This document shows, piece after piece, positions 1-9,300 of a stretch of 64,000 bases of DNA. Source of the DNA: an uncultured Desulfobacterium sp. (GTDB lineage: Bacteria > Desulfobacterota > DSM-4660 > Desulfatiglandales > Desulfatiglandaceae); NCBI GenBank assembly GCA_900258555.1, contig LT984854.1, forward strand, positions 1,216,995 to 1,280,994, given 5' to 3'. Numbering within the stretch: the stretch's first letter is position 1; each line of letters begins with the position of its first letter. The notes beneath the pieces were generated by a model. It was not told where the DNA came from, searched no databases, and saw only the letters and a list, made by a program, of their open reading frames with translations. Position numbers and translations under genes: made by a program.

Positions 1-89
1 GCAAGCCATGCTTTGGATCTCTTGTTTAACGGCAAATTACCAGATTTCCTTACGTAGTTTTTAGGCACTTTTGAAATAACGCTGAATAG

Positions 90-470
90 TTACGAAAATA
101 CTATCTTTTGGATTATGCAAGGATACAAAACGACGAAGCGAAATTTGAAAACATGATCGCATGCGAACTGTGGCGCGCAGCGACGCTTTGGACTGACCTG
201 GGTTTTGGTGATTTCTCTCTGCATTTTATTAAGGATAAAGAAAAGCGGGAGGTTGATTTTTTAGTGGTCAAAGATGGTAAACCGCTTGTGCTTGTGGAAG
301 CAAAACTGTCAGATACCCAGCCGGCAAGATCTTTAGCCGTTTTTCAGGATATTTTGCAGATTCCAGCCGTTCAATTAAACAATGAGGGTGAAGGTTACCG
401 CGTGATCCAAAATGGCTCAAAAAATATATTGATCGCACCTGCGTGGCAGTGGCTTGCAGGGCTTCCTTAA
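90..470 (+). pseudogene. C-terminal remnant of a DUF4143 / AAA-type ATP-binding protein
   Basis: The frame is open from just after a TAG at 87-89 to a TAA at 468-470. The translated tail contains EAKFENMIACELWRA, DFSLHFIKDKEKREVDFLV and VLVEAKLSD, which fit the C-terminal nuclease-like DUF4143 part of orphan AAA ATPases. Family members are about 380-420 residues, and the ATPase half is missing. The family-like string KYYLLDYARI continues upstream of the first possible start (TTG at 108), and in-frame stops lie just before it. I therefore read this as a decayed or truncated gene rather than a short real one. A functional small ORF starting at TTG 108 cannot be excluded, but no ribosome-binding site supports it. 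Confidence 0.6.
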
Positions 471-527
471 CTTAATGACATTGAGTTATGACCCCAAAGT
501 AAGGCGCCGGGATCATTTAGTGAACTG

Positions 528-1490
528 TTACAAAATGTCCAACATCGGCATGATCAGTTCATCGCAGGCCGTATAGGGATCGGTTTTCCCTTGAGCGATT
601 TCCATAACCGCTCTTTCAAATTCTCCTGTCTGAATGAGCTTCTTTGTGACCTTCTCGATCAGACGGGTCTTGACCATCTCCGCGAGCTCTTCCCTAACCC
701 TGTCAGGTCTTTTTCTGATCTCCAAACCCCCGCTGCTATCAACAAGATATTTGCCGTGTCTTTCGATCTGATCAAGGAGTTCCTCTATTCCATTGTCGGT
801 CAGGGCCTGGGTCCTTACCACCGGCGGCGCCCAAAGGCCTTTTGAATATCTGTCTTCGTCCATTTCGACCATCATCCTAAGATGGCTTTCTGTCCTGTCT
901 GCCCCTTCCCTGTCTGCCTTGTTTATGACAAAGATGTCGCCGACCTCTAAGATTCCGGCCTTTATCACCTGGATGTCGTCGCCCATGCCGGGCATGACTA
1001 CAATGACAGTCGTGTGGGCGGCCTTTACAACATCCACCTCATCCTGACCGACCCCGACGGTCTCAACTATTATGTAGTCTTTGCCCATGGCATCCAGGAC
1101 ATCAATAGCGCTTCTGGTGGACTGAGTAAGCCCTCCGAACTGGCCCCTTGTGGCCATGGAACGGATAAAGACTCCAGGGTCAGTGTAATGCCGCTGCATC
1201 CTGATTCGATCACCCAGGATGGCGCCGCCGCTAAAGGGGCTGGTCGGGTCCACGGCAAGGACACCAACGGTCTTGCCTTGTGACCTTAGGTGGTAGATCA
1301 TCTGGTCAACCAGGGTGCTCTTTCCCACGCCTGGTGCGCCGGTGATGCCTACGACATACGCCTTGCCTGTGTGGGGGTATAGTTCCTTCAATATACCCCT
1401 TACACCGGGTGTCCCGTCATCAATGTCCCTGATCAGGCGGGCGACCGTCCTCACATCGCCGCTGACCACATTTTCTACAATACTGCCCAT
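528..1490 (-). CDS. meaB: Methylmalonyl-CoA mutase-associated GTPase MeaB (ArgK family)
   Basis: A 320-residue G3E-family P-loop GTPase that protects and reloads the B12-dependent methylmalonyl-CoA mutase. The P-loop GAPGVGKST is at residues 51-59, the G3 region lies in ETVGVGQDE, and the base-specificity motif NKAD is near residue 190. The C-terminal helical dimerisation arm is present, and the length is normal for the family. The ATG is preceded by a G-rich stretch about 12 bases upstream. It is the last gene of the minus-strand block thiolase - crotonase - meaB, which links it to fatty-acid or propionate-type acyl-CoA metabolism. No mutase subunit lies in this window, so the partner must be encoded elsewhere. 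Confidence 0.93.
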   Translation of the reverse strand: MGSIVENVVSGDVRTVARLIRDIDDGTPGVRGILKELYPHTGKAYVVGITGAPGVGKSTLVDQMIYHLRSQGKTVGVLAVDPTSPFSGGAILGDRIRMQRHYTDPGVFIRSMATRGQFGGLTQSTRSAIDVLDAMGKDYIIVETVGVGQDEVDVVKAAHTTVIVVMPGMGDDIQVIKAGILEVGDIFVINKADREGADRTESHLRMMVEMDEDRYSKGLWAPPVVRTQALTDNGIEELLDQIERHGKYLVDSSGGLEIRKRPDRVREELAEMVKTRLIEKVTKKLIQTGEFERAVMEIAQGKTDPYTACDELIMPMLDIL

Positions 1491-1511
1491 GAGGCTATAC
1501 CCCCGTTAGGG

Positions 1512-1592
1512 CAAAGGGTTCCAGGATTCAACCCTTTGTTATTCCAGGGATTCACCACTTGACCCCTCGGCCCCTTGAATCCTTGAACCCTT
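1512..1592. repeat. Intergenic hairpin of TTGAATCCTTGAACCC words
   Basis: Arms 1514-1531 and 1575-1592 are inverted copies differing at one base (AAGGGTTCCAGGATTCAA against TTGAATCCTTGAACCCTT). A second, nested 9-bp perfect stem, CAAAGGGTT / AACCCTTTG, lies at 1512-1520 and 1530-1538. It fills the gap between the crotonase gene and meaB, both on the minus strand. Related words recur at 50144-50165 and 56212-56232. Confidence 0.65.
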
Positions 1593-1599
1593 CTTCTTT

Positions 1600-2388
1600 C
1601 TAATCCAACTCCCCTTTAAACTCCGCGGCCCTCTTTTCCAGAAAGGCGGTCATGCCCTCTTTTCCGTCCGGACTTGCCATGCATAGGGCAAAGGCATCGG
1701 ATTCCATATAACAGCCGGAGTGCAGGTCCACATCATAGCCCCTGTCAATGCATCGCTTCATGGCCCGCATGGATACCCTGCCCTTTGTGGCCATGGCCCT
1801 GGCTGCCTTCATTGCCTCTTCCCAAAGTTTGTCAGGAGGAAAGACCTTGTTGACAAGTCCTATGGCCTTCGCCTCCTGGGCGCTGATCATTACACCTGTC
1901 ATACAGAGCTCTTTCGCCATGGACTTTCCAACCAACCTGGACAGCCGCTGTGTGCCACCAAAGCCTGGTATTACACCTAAGTTTATCTCCGGCTGACCAA
2001 ACTTTGCGGTTTCAGAGGCGTAGATAAAATCACAGGCCATTGTGATCTCGGTGCCGCCTCCAAGGGCAAAGCCGTTTACGCAAGCAATCACCGGGATGGG
2101 AAGGGCCTCAAGCCGGAACAGGATCTCCTGTCCGTCTCTGGAAAACTTCCTTAACTGGATCGGCGTCAGATTAACCATTTGTGAGATGTCAGCACCTGCT
2201 ACAAATGACTTGGTGCCCTCGCCTGTGAGGATCAATGCCTTAATGCTCGAGTCGGCCTCAATTGCGTCCATGGCCTGGCCGAGCTCACGCAGCACTTCCG
2301 TGTTGACCGCATTTAAGGCCTTTGGCCGGTTAAACTTGATTATTGCAACACCCTGATCAATCTGGAATATTATATTCTCATAGCTCAT
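1600..2388 (-). CDS. Enoyl-CoA hydratase / crotonase family protein
   Basis: A 262-residue crotonase-fold protein that most likely hydrates trans-2-enoyl-CoA (crotonyl-CoA) in beta-oxidation. The oxyanion-hole region FALGGGTEITMACD carries the first catalytic Glu, and FGQPEINLGVIPGFGGTQRL carries the second. Both catalytic glutamates of true enoyl-CoA hydratases are therefore kept. The start is the ATG at 2388, because GGAGGAGA sits 5-6 bases upstream; an open frame runs 31 codons further but is not family-like. It lies 32 bases after the thiolase gene on the same strand, so the two are probably co-transcribed. The exact chain-length preference cannot be read from sequence. Confidence 0.92.
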   Translation of the reverse strand: MSYENIIFQIDQGVAIIKFNRPKALNAVNTEVLRELGQAMDAIEADSSIKALILTGEGTKSFVAGADISQMVNLTPIQLRKFSRDGQEILFRLEALPIPVIACVNGFALGGGTEITMACDFIYASETAKFGQPEINLGVIPGFGGTQRLSRLVGKSMAKELCMTGVMISAQEAKAIGLVNKVFPPDKLWEEAMKAARAMATKGRVSMRAMKRCIDRGYDVDLHSGCYMESDAFALCMASPDGKEGMTAFLEKRAAEFKGELD

Positions 2389-2420
2389 CAGTCTTCTCCT
2401 CCGGGTATGGCAGAGATCTG

Positions 2421-3782
2421 TTACGGCTCGACCTTGATCAGCATGGCATCGCCCTGGGCGTGCCCTGAGCATATGCCGCACACACCGATGCCGCCACCCC
2501 TTCGCCTTAACTCATAGGCCAGGGTCATTACAATCCTGGCACCGGTTGCGCCGATCGGGTGTCCATAAGCGACCGCCCCTCCGTTAACGTTGACTCTTTT
2601 AAACATATCCTCTTTTGTCATTCCCAGGATTGAGCGGGCGCTTACAAGGGCGACCGATGCAAAGGCCTCGTTGATTTCAATCAGATCAACATCATCAAGG
2701 GTCATATCATTCTGATCAAGGATCTTCTTTATGGAAAGACCGGGTACTGTGGCTATATCCTTTGTGGGCTGAGAGACCTCGGCGTAGTCTATAATGGAGA
2801 AAAGCGGTTTTAGTCCCAGTTTGTCCGCCATCTCCCTGGACATCAGCAGACAGACATCCCCTCCGTCATTAACCCCAGGGGCGTTTCCTGCGGTCACCGC
2901 CCCAGGTTCTCCTGTTACGGCGCTTTTGTGGCCGAACACAGGCGGCAGTTTTGCCAGGACTTCCATGGTGGTGTCGGGTCTCGGAAATTCGTCTTTATCA
3001 ATGACCACCACCTTCTTACCTTCCTTGACCTCAACAGGGAAAAGCTCATCATCAAGCCTTCCCGCCTTTATCGCCTCCCCGGCAGCCACCTGTGAGTGGT
3101 ATGCCCACTCATCCTGATCCAGCCGGGTAAAGCCGAACTCATCGGCGACCTCAGAGCCGTGTATGGCCATGTGCCGATTATAAAAGGCATCCCACAGTCC
3201 ATCATAGACCGTCAGGTCCCAAAGGTTTGTCGTAGGCACACTCATACGGTTTCCCCACCTCATGTCCTTTATGGCATAGGGGCCATTACTCATGCTCTCC
3301 TGACCGCCCGCGATGACGATCTCGGCCCTGCCCAATTGGATCATCTGTGAGGCCAGATCAATGGTTTTAATACCTGAGCAACAGACCTTGTTGACGGTGA
3401 TGGAGGGTACCGACTCCGGCAGCCCCGCCAGTATCGAGGCCTGCCTGCTGGGGACCTGTCCGGATCCCCCTGTTACGACCTGGCCCATGATGACATAATC
3501 CACGTCTTCGGGTTTGACCTTCCCCTCAGTCCTTTTCAATACCTCCTGTATGGCCAGGGCGCCCAATTCAGATGCATCATAGGGCTTGAGCCCACCGCCG
3601 AATCTGCCGTATGGCGTCCTGCACGCCTCTACTATGACGACCTCACGATGCTCCTTTATCTTATTTTTAATCTTCCTTCCAATAGTGGAAAAATCTGGTT
3701 TTCTTTCACCAAATTTGGTCACCTTGGCGTCTTTGTAAACATCAGCCCTTTTTCGTGCAAGCTTTCGAGGTTCGGTTGACAT
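2421..3782 (-). CDS. Thiolase family acetyl-CoA C-acyltransferase with N-terminal extension
   Basis: A 453-residue thiolase expected to cleave 3-ketoacyl-CoA or condense acetyl-CoA. The nucleophile is C134 in VNKVCCSGIK; the His motif GHPIGATGAR and the C-terminal CSGHAQGDAM follow. The C-terminal catalytic Cys is present, but the usual glycine-rich CxGGGxG loop reads CSGHAQG. About 43 extra basic residues precede the normal thiolase start (EVVIVEACRTPYG). The chosen ATG at 3782 has AGGAGGAG about 8 bases upstream; an in-frame start 7 codons earlier lacks one. It is first in the minus-strand block with crotonase and meaB, and a TetR/FadR-like operator overlaps its promoter region. Confidence 0.9.
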   Translation of the reverse strand: MSTEPRKLARKRADVYKDAKVTKFGERKPDFSTIGRKIKNKIKEHREVVIVEACRTPYGRFGGGLKPYDASELGALAIQEVLKRTEGKVKPEDVDYVIMGQVVTGGSGQVPSRQASILAGLPESVPSITVNKVCCSGIKTIDLASQMIQLGRAEIVIAGGQESMSNGPYAIKDMRWGNRMSVPTTNLWDLTVYDGLWDAFYNRHMAIHGSEVADEFGFTRLDQDEWAYHSQVAAGEAIKAGRLDDELFPVEVKEGKKVVVIDKDEFPRPDTTMEVLAKLPPVFGHKSAVTGEPGAVTAGNAPGVNDGGDVCLLMSREMADKLGLKPLFSIIDYAEVSQPTKDIATVPGLSIKKILDQNDMTLDDVDLIEINEAFASVALVSARSILGMTKEDMFKRVNVNGGAVAYGHPIGATGARIVMTLAYELRRRGGGIGVCGICSGHAQGDAMLIKVEP

Positions 3783-4137
3783 AGAATTTCTCCTCCTTGT
3801 CATTTTCTGAAAAATATGATCTAGTTATTAAGCAATAATCAAGCGTAGCAGCGCCCTGAAGAGCCAACGTAATGAATGCTCGTTCATTTGCTCAAATTTT
3901 TGATATATAGTTAGAATAGGCTTTTTAAGTCAAGACAAATTGGGATATTCCAGTTTGAGGGCTAAGTGCAATTCATGCCCATGCCGCCAATTGTGCTTGA
4001 CAAATTCTTCCGACAAAGGGATAGGGGATGGTCTTTTGAGAAGTCGCGGGTTGCGATTTACTCGTCGCCTGACTTGTAAGCGGTTATTATCTTTTCCGCT
4101 TGCGGTGTATAAATATTGAAAACGGAAGGTCACACAC
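3783..4137. other. Divergent intergenic region (355 bp) between thiolase and aminotransferase genes
   Basis: Besides the minus-strand promoter and operator at 3871-3933, the half nearer the aminotransferase gene holds a 6-bp stem AAGCGG / CCGCTT (4078-4083, 4096-4101) with a 12-base loop, about 37 bases before the start codon. No convincing coding frame was seen. A plus-strand promoter must be here, but I could not fix its -35/-10 with confidence. Confidence 0.5.
3871..3933 (-). promoter_or_regulatory. Thiolase-operon promoter with TetR/FadR-like operator
   Basis: Read on the minus strand, a -35 TTGACT (3928-3933) and a -10 TATATA (3904-3909) are 18 bases apart. Immediately downstream is the inverted repeat AATGAA-N6-TTCATT (3871-3888), placed at roughly +9 to +26. 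This spacing suits steric repression. AATGAAcg-type palindromes are typical operators of TetR-family regulators of fatty-acid degradation. No such regulator gene lies in the window, so the link is inference. Confidence 0.5.
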
Positions 4138-5451
4138 ATGAACCCAATTGCAGAAGAACTGAATGAAATAATAATCAAGGCCAATCCCCATGTCTACGAG
4201 ATGCTTTCAGTGGTAGGGAAGCAGTTGTTTTTCCCAAAGGGTATCCTTTCCCAGAGCGCCGAGGCCAAGGAAAAGGCCTATAAATTTAATGCCACCATCG
4301 GCATGGCCTCTGAAAAGGGGAGGACAATGTATTTTCCTTCTATCATGGAAAACATAACCGGACTTACACCTGAAGAGGCCCTGACCTATGCCCCGTCTTT
4401 CGGCATAATGCCTCTTCGTAAGGCCTGGCAGGATTCCATGTTTGACAAGAACCCATCCCTGCAGGGAAAAGAGATCAGCCTCCCGGTCGTAACCAATGCG
4501 ATCACCCACGGGCTCTGTGTGGTCTCGGACGTGTGGGTGGACCCGGACGATGTCATTATTCTGCCTGATAAAATGTGGGGCAACTACAACATGATATTTT
4601 CTGTCAGACGGGCGGCCCGCGTTGTCAACTACCCGCTTTTTGATGAGCAGGGCGGATTCAATGTGGAGGGGCTAAAAAAGACAGTTGAATCTGAGGCCAA
4701 AAATAAAGAGAAGGTCATCGTACTGCTTAACTTTCCCAATAATCCCACCGGCTATACCCCATCTTCCAAAGAGGCGGAAGACATCGCCCGAGTGCTGATC
4801 AATGTTGCGCGTGCAGGAACCAATGTCCTTGCGATCACGGATGATGCATATTTCGGGCTTTTTTTTGACGACAACGCCAGCAGGGAATCAATCTTTACAA
4901 GGCTTTTGGGGCAAGACCCCAGGCTCTTGGCTATAAAGCTTGACGGGGCTACCAAGGAAAATTTTGTATGGGGGCTTAGGGTGGGTTTTATAACCTACGG
5001 TGCAGCCTTTGGCTCTGATACCAAAAAGGCCTACGAGGCGCTTGAGAAGAAGACCGCGGGCTCGGTCAGGGGAACAATCTCCAACGCCTCTCACCTGAGT
5101 CAGGAATTGGTCCTGAAATCCATGCAGTCCAAAAACTATGAGGCTGAAAAGCAGGAAAAGTTCGAGGTACTGAAAAACAGGGCAAAAGAGGTCCACAGGG
5201 TCCTTGCAAACCCGGCCTATAAACAGGCATGGGAGCCGTATCCATTCAACTCCGGTTATTTTATGTGTCTGAAATTAAAGACCGTTGAGGCGGAACCTCT
5301 AAGGGTCCATCTGCTGAACAAATACGGGGTCGGCCTGATTGCCCTGGGAAAAACCGACCTTAGGGTTGCGTTTTCATCCCTTGCCAAGGCGGATGTCCAG
5401 GAACTCTTTGATATAGTGCTACAGGGGGTAAGAGACCTGGAGGGCTCTTGA
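4138..5451 (+). CDS. Class I/II fold PLP-dependent aminotransferase
   Basis: A 437-residue fold-type I aminotransferase. The internal aldimine lysine is K273 in DGATKENF, followed by GLRVGF with the phosphate-binding Arg. NFPNNPTGYTP and ITDDAYFGLFFDD are the usual cofactor-contact motifs, so the enzyme looks catalytically intact. The substrate is not evident: the N-terminus (MNPIAEELNEIIIKANP) and the long active-site segment do not match AspC, AlaC or HisC closely. It is followed after 24 bases by a MoxR/CbbQ-type AAA ATPase and then by a VWA protein, all on the plus strand, which suggests one operon and a shared job. It could be an aromatic or aspartate-type transaminase. Confidence 0.85.
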   Translation: MNPIAEELNEIIIKANPHVYEMLSVVGKQLFFPKGILSQSAEAKEKAYKFNATIGMASEKGRTMYFPSIMENITGLTPEEALTYAPSFGIMPLRKAWQDSMFDKNPSLQGKEISLPVVTNAITHGLCVVSDVWVDPDDVIILPDKMWGNYNMIFSVRRAARVVNYPLFDEQGGFNVEGLKKTVESEAKNKEKVIVLLNFPNNPTGYTPSSKEAEDIARVLINVARAGTNVLAITDDAYFGLFFDDNASRESIFTRLLGQDPRLLAIKLDGATKENFVWGLRVGFITYGAAFGSDTKKAYEALEKKTAGSVRGTISNASHLSQELVLKSMQSKNYEAEKQEKFEVLKNRAKEVHRVLANPAYKQAWEPYPFNSGYFMCLKLKTVEAEPLRVHLLNKYGVGLIALGKTDLRVAFSSLAKADVQELFDIVLQGVRDLEGS

Positions 5452-5475
5452 AGTCTATAGATAGGCAGGTCAACC

Positions 5476-6333
5476 ATGAAAGTCCGCGAAATCAATATAG
5501 AAGACTACAAAATCAAGGAAAAGCCCTATTATCTCCCGATTCGGGATGAGGTTACGGTGTTTCGGGCAGCTTACGAATCCGGTATCCCGGTTCTCTTAAA
5601 GGGCCCCACCGGTACGGGAAAGACCCGCTTTGTGGAATATATGGCCTATATCTTGAGCACCGGGATTGATGCTGAAAAACAGAAAACAGAAGGCAGGGGG
5701 GTTTCCCTTGTCACTATCGCCTGCCACGAGGACCTGACATCCACCGATCTTGTGGGCAAGTACCTGTTGAAGGGCGATGAAACCGTCTGGGTGGATGGCC
5801 CGCTCACCAAGGCGGTCAAGACAGGGGCCATCTGCTATTTGGACGAGATCGTTGAGGCTAGAAAAGACACCACGGTGATAATACACCCCCTGTCAGACCA
5901 CAGGCGTATCCTTCCCATAGACAAAAAAGGGACGCTGATCGAGGCCCACCCCAGATTCTTTCTGGTCATATCTTATAATCCCGGCTACCAGAGCCTGATC
6001 AAAGACTTAAAACAGAGTACAAAACAAAGGTTTGTGGCCCTGGATTTTAATTATCCGTCGCGGGAACAGGAGGCCCGGATCATACAGCACGAAAGCCGGA
6101 CCAGCCAGGAGATCGCCTACGATCTTGCCAAACTCGGAGAAAAGATAAGGCATTTAAAGGGCCATGCCCTTGGAGAAGGGGCCAGCACCCGCCTTTTGAT
6201 TTACGCCGGCCGATTGATCCAAAAAGGGATTCCACCCAGAAGGGCCTGTGATGTGGCCATTACCTCGCTCCTGACAGATGAAAAAGAGGTTCAGCGCGCG
6301 GTAAACGAAGTGGTAGCAGCGGTTTTCCCTTAA
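5476..6333 (+). CDS. MoxR/CbbQ/NorQ-type AAA+ ATPase
   Basis: A 285-residue AAA+ ATPase of the CbbQ/NirQ/NorQ branch. Walker A is GPTGTGKT (residues 43-50), Walker B is ICYLDE (D123, E124), and a sensor-1 Asn lies in [10 protein letters not shown]. The C-terminal lid region contains [16 protein letters not shown], as in CbbQ. Relatives form hexamers that, with a VWA partner, remodel a target enzyme, for example Rubisco (CbbQO) or nitric oxide reductase (NorQD). Here the stop is one base from the start of the VWA partner gene, so translation is likely coupled. No Rubisco or norCB genes are nearby; the only enzyme in the cluster is the upstream aminotransferase. Confidence 0.88.
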   Translation: MKVREINIEDYKIKEKPYYLPIRDEVTVFRAAYESGIPVLLKGPTGTGKTRFVEYMAYILSTGIDAEKQKTEGRGVSLVTIACHEDLTSTDLVGKYLLKGDETVWVDGPLTKAVKTGAICYLDEIVEARKDTTVIIHPLSDHRRILPIDKKGTLIEAHPRFFLVISYNPGYQSLIKDLKQSTKQRFVALDFNYPSREQEARIIQHESRTSQEIAYDLAKLGEKIRHLKGHALGEGASTRLLIYAGRLIQKGIPPRRACDVAITSLLTDEKEVQRAVNEVVAAVFP

Positions 6334-6334
6334 G

Positions 6335-9300
6335 ATGACGTACTTTATCAGCCCGGAATACCAACAATTGCAGGACGCCTCATCAAGATGGGAGGAACCC
6401 GATGAGGCGTCCTATATCTCTACCCGACCTTTTAAGGAGTTTTTACAGGAGACAAACCATATAGGCAGAGACTTCAGGGACTACTTGTTGTCCTTAGACG
6501 AGGCCGTCCTTGCCCCTTACACCAATAAGGGAGGGGTGCTCTCAGTGGAGCAATGGCCGAATCAGGTTACGCGTATAACTATCCTTCAGCACGCAGAAAA
6601 CCTTTGGAAGGCCTCAGGTAAATGCTCCCTTGCATTTTTGAGTGCAGCCCAAGCGGTCATACGTGGCCTTTCCAGGGGAGAGTTCAATAACTGGGCGGAT
6701 ATTGGCCAAGGCATCCTAAAGGGGGGTGACAACCTTATAGATTTGTGTTTGGCCTATTTTGAAACCAGTCCGGAGCTGATCAGGATGGGTTCTTTCCCTT
6801 TTGTTTCCGGCTGGGTGGAGCAGAACAAGACTATCGCCTCCATATCTCCTAAGACCGCCGTGGCCCTTTTCATCGCCAACCCGGCCTTTGTCAGCGCTGA
6901 CAGGGCCTTTCACCTCAGACAATGGGCGGAAAAGGTAAGACAGATCCTAGTAACCGCCCAAGGCCTGGAAGAGGCGGCTATCGCCTTTATTGAGTCCGGC
7001 ATACGCATAGTCCGAAAGATCACGTTTAAGGAATTGATATCCTGGGGTTCCATTGGCGTAAAGATCGCTGCCCTATCCCCTGATCTGGCTGAGGGGTATT
7101 TTTCAGAACCTTCTGAAGACATCAATTCGCTCTATAATATCGAGATCGTAAAATTCCTGAACCTGACCTCTCTTTTGGTTGACGCTGATCTGGAGTCGGC
7201 AATGGGTTTTTATAAAGAAGGCCCCTCCATGCTTGCCTCAATCAATCCCAACCTGCGCGAGCAAGTGCTCGACATCTCCCTTAGACTGTCTGATGGAGCG
7301 CCGGAGCAGATTAAAGACACTTTCAATAATATCATATCTTCCCTCCAGCCCCTTTTTTTCCCTGTACAGGAAAAGGTGATGGAGAGCGAATCGGCCATCA
7401 GTAAGGTGTCTCTTGCGGCCTCCAGGGCCTATTTCAAAAGCGTGGGTTATGTGCTCAGCGAAATTCCAGATATTTTCTTGTTGCGCTGGATCGAAAAGGG
7501 GCTCGCAAGTCTTGCCCAAAGTAAAGATGAGGGTATTGCCTATTTTTCCCTTAACTCAGCAGAATCCCAGGCAGAGATGATCAAATGGAAGGAGACGGTC
7601 GTGCTTGAAAGGCATAAACAGGCCCTTTCCATTTTTGCCCATGCATTGTCCGGCAGGGATTTGATATTAAGGCAGGGCCGGGGCCGGGTCTTTGAAAAGG
7701 GATCATTCCGGCGACGCAGTCCGGCCATGGACGGCAAGACCGTTTATCTGCCCGCCTTTATTACCGAAGAACCGGAGAAGAGCGGCAACTTACGCCTGTA
7801 TAAATTGGCTGTGGCCCACCAGACAGGTTATCTTTCGTTTGGGACCATCGGCCCTCAATCCGGAAAAATAGCAGCCCTGATAGCGGCCTTTCCCTTAAAT
7901 CTCCTGGCCAGAGACATCTTCTTCATCATCGAGGACGGTCGCATAGATTATCTCCTCAGGCGCGAATACCGGGGGCTTAGACCTGAGATAGATCAGGCCG
8001 TGGCCGCGTGTATGGCCAGAAGACCCTTTCCCTGTGATGATCCTTTGTCTGAGGCACTGGAGATATTGCTCAGGCTCTCACAGGGCTATCCATATGAGGA
8101 AACGGTATCCCCTGGGATGCTGGACTTGGCACACAGGCTTAAAGAGGCAATGAGGGATTTCTTTGAAAACGCCCAGGGGGTTTGGGACAGCTTTCAAAAG
8201 ACGGTCGAGCTGTATGACTCCTTCATTTTCCTGGCTGATAAAGAACATTATGTACCGATCGCGCCCATGCCTTTTCATCAAAGACCAATTGTGGACTTTA
8301 AGGTCAGCGACAACACAGTCGCTGGAGGTCAGGAAGAAATTGATGAAGGTGATACCTGTACTGACCAGGTGTTCCACACCATGTCTGAAGAGGATATCAA
8401 GAGACTTCTAGAGAAGATCAAAGACCTGAAGATTTCCGGAGATCCTGAAAAAGATGTAACAGGGGAGAGGTTTTTTATAAGCGACATTGACGCCATAACA
8501 CCTGTTTGCGCTTTGGATGACCCCAAAGAAAAATGGAAAGGCACCAAACGCCCGCATGCTGTCATCCCAAACAGATGTTCTTCAACGGAAGGTCCCTTTT
8601 ACTATGATGAATGGGACTATAAGAAAGGTGCATATCGCCGCAAGTGGTGCACTCTGTGGGAGAGGTCGGTCCCGGAAAATGACCTGGGTCTTTTTGATAA
8701 GATCTACGAAAATTACTCCGACCTGATCCTGAGCGTTAAGAGGCAGTTCCAGCGGATCCGCCCTGAAGTCCTGGATATTGTCCGCAGGGTGGAATGGGGA
8801 TCGGAAATTGATTTTAACGCCATGATTCAGTCGGTGGTGGACCGTAAGGCAGGGGATTCACCATCTGATCGAATATTTATCCGCAAGGAAAAAAGGCTGA
8901 GGCGGATTTCTACGGTCCTGTTGGTGGACATGAGCGCCTCAACAGACAGACTGGTCTCTATTGCCCATAGCCACAGTCAACAGACGGAAAATGCATTACA
9001 GAATTCAACTTCCGTGGTAAACTCCCATCAAAAGAAGATTATTGACGTGGAGATCGAGGGACTGGTAGTGATCACAGAGGCCTTGCAATCCCTGGGCGAT
9101 GGCTATGCCATTTACGGCTTTTCAGGATACGGCAGGGAACAGGTGGACTTTTATGTGATCAAAGACTTTAATGACATTTATTGTGAGGAGTCCAAAAGCC
9201 GTATCTGCGGGATTCAACCCCAAAAGGGAACGCGCATGGGGCCGGCCATCAGGCATGCGGTTCAAAAGTTAAACCAGGTGGAATCCGACTACAGGCTCCT

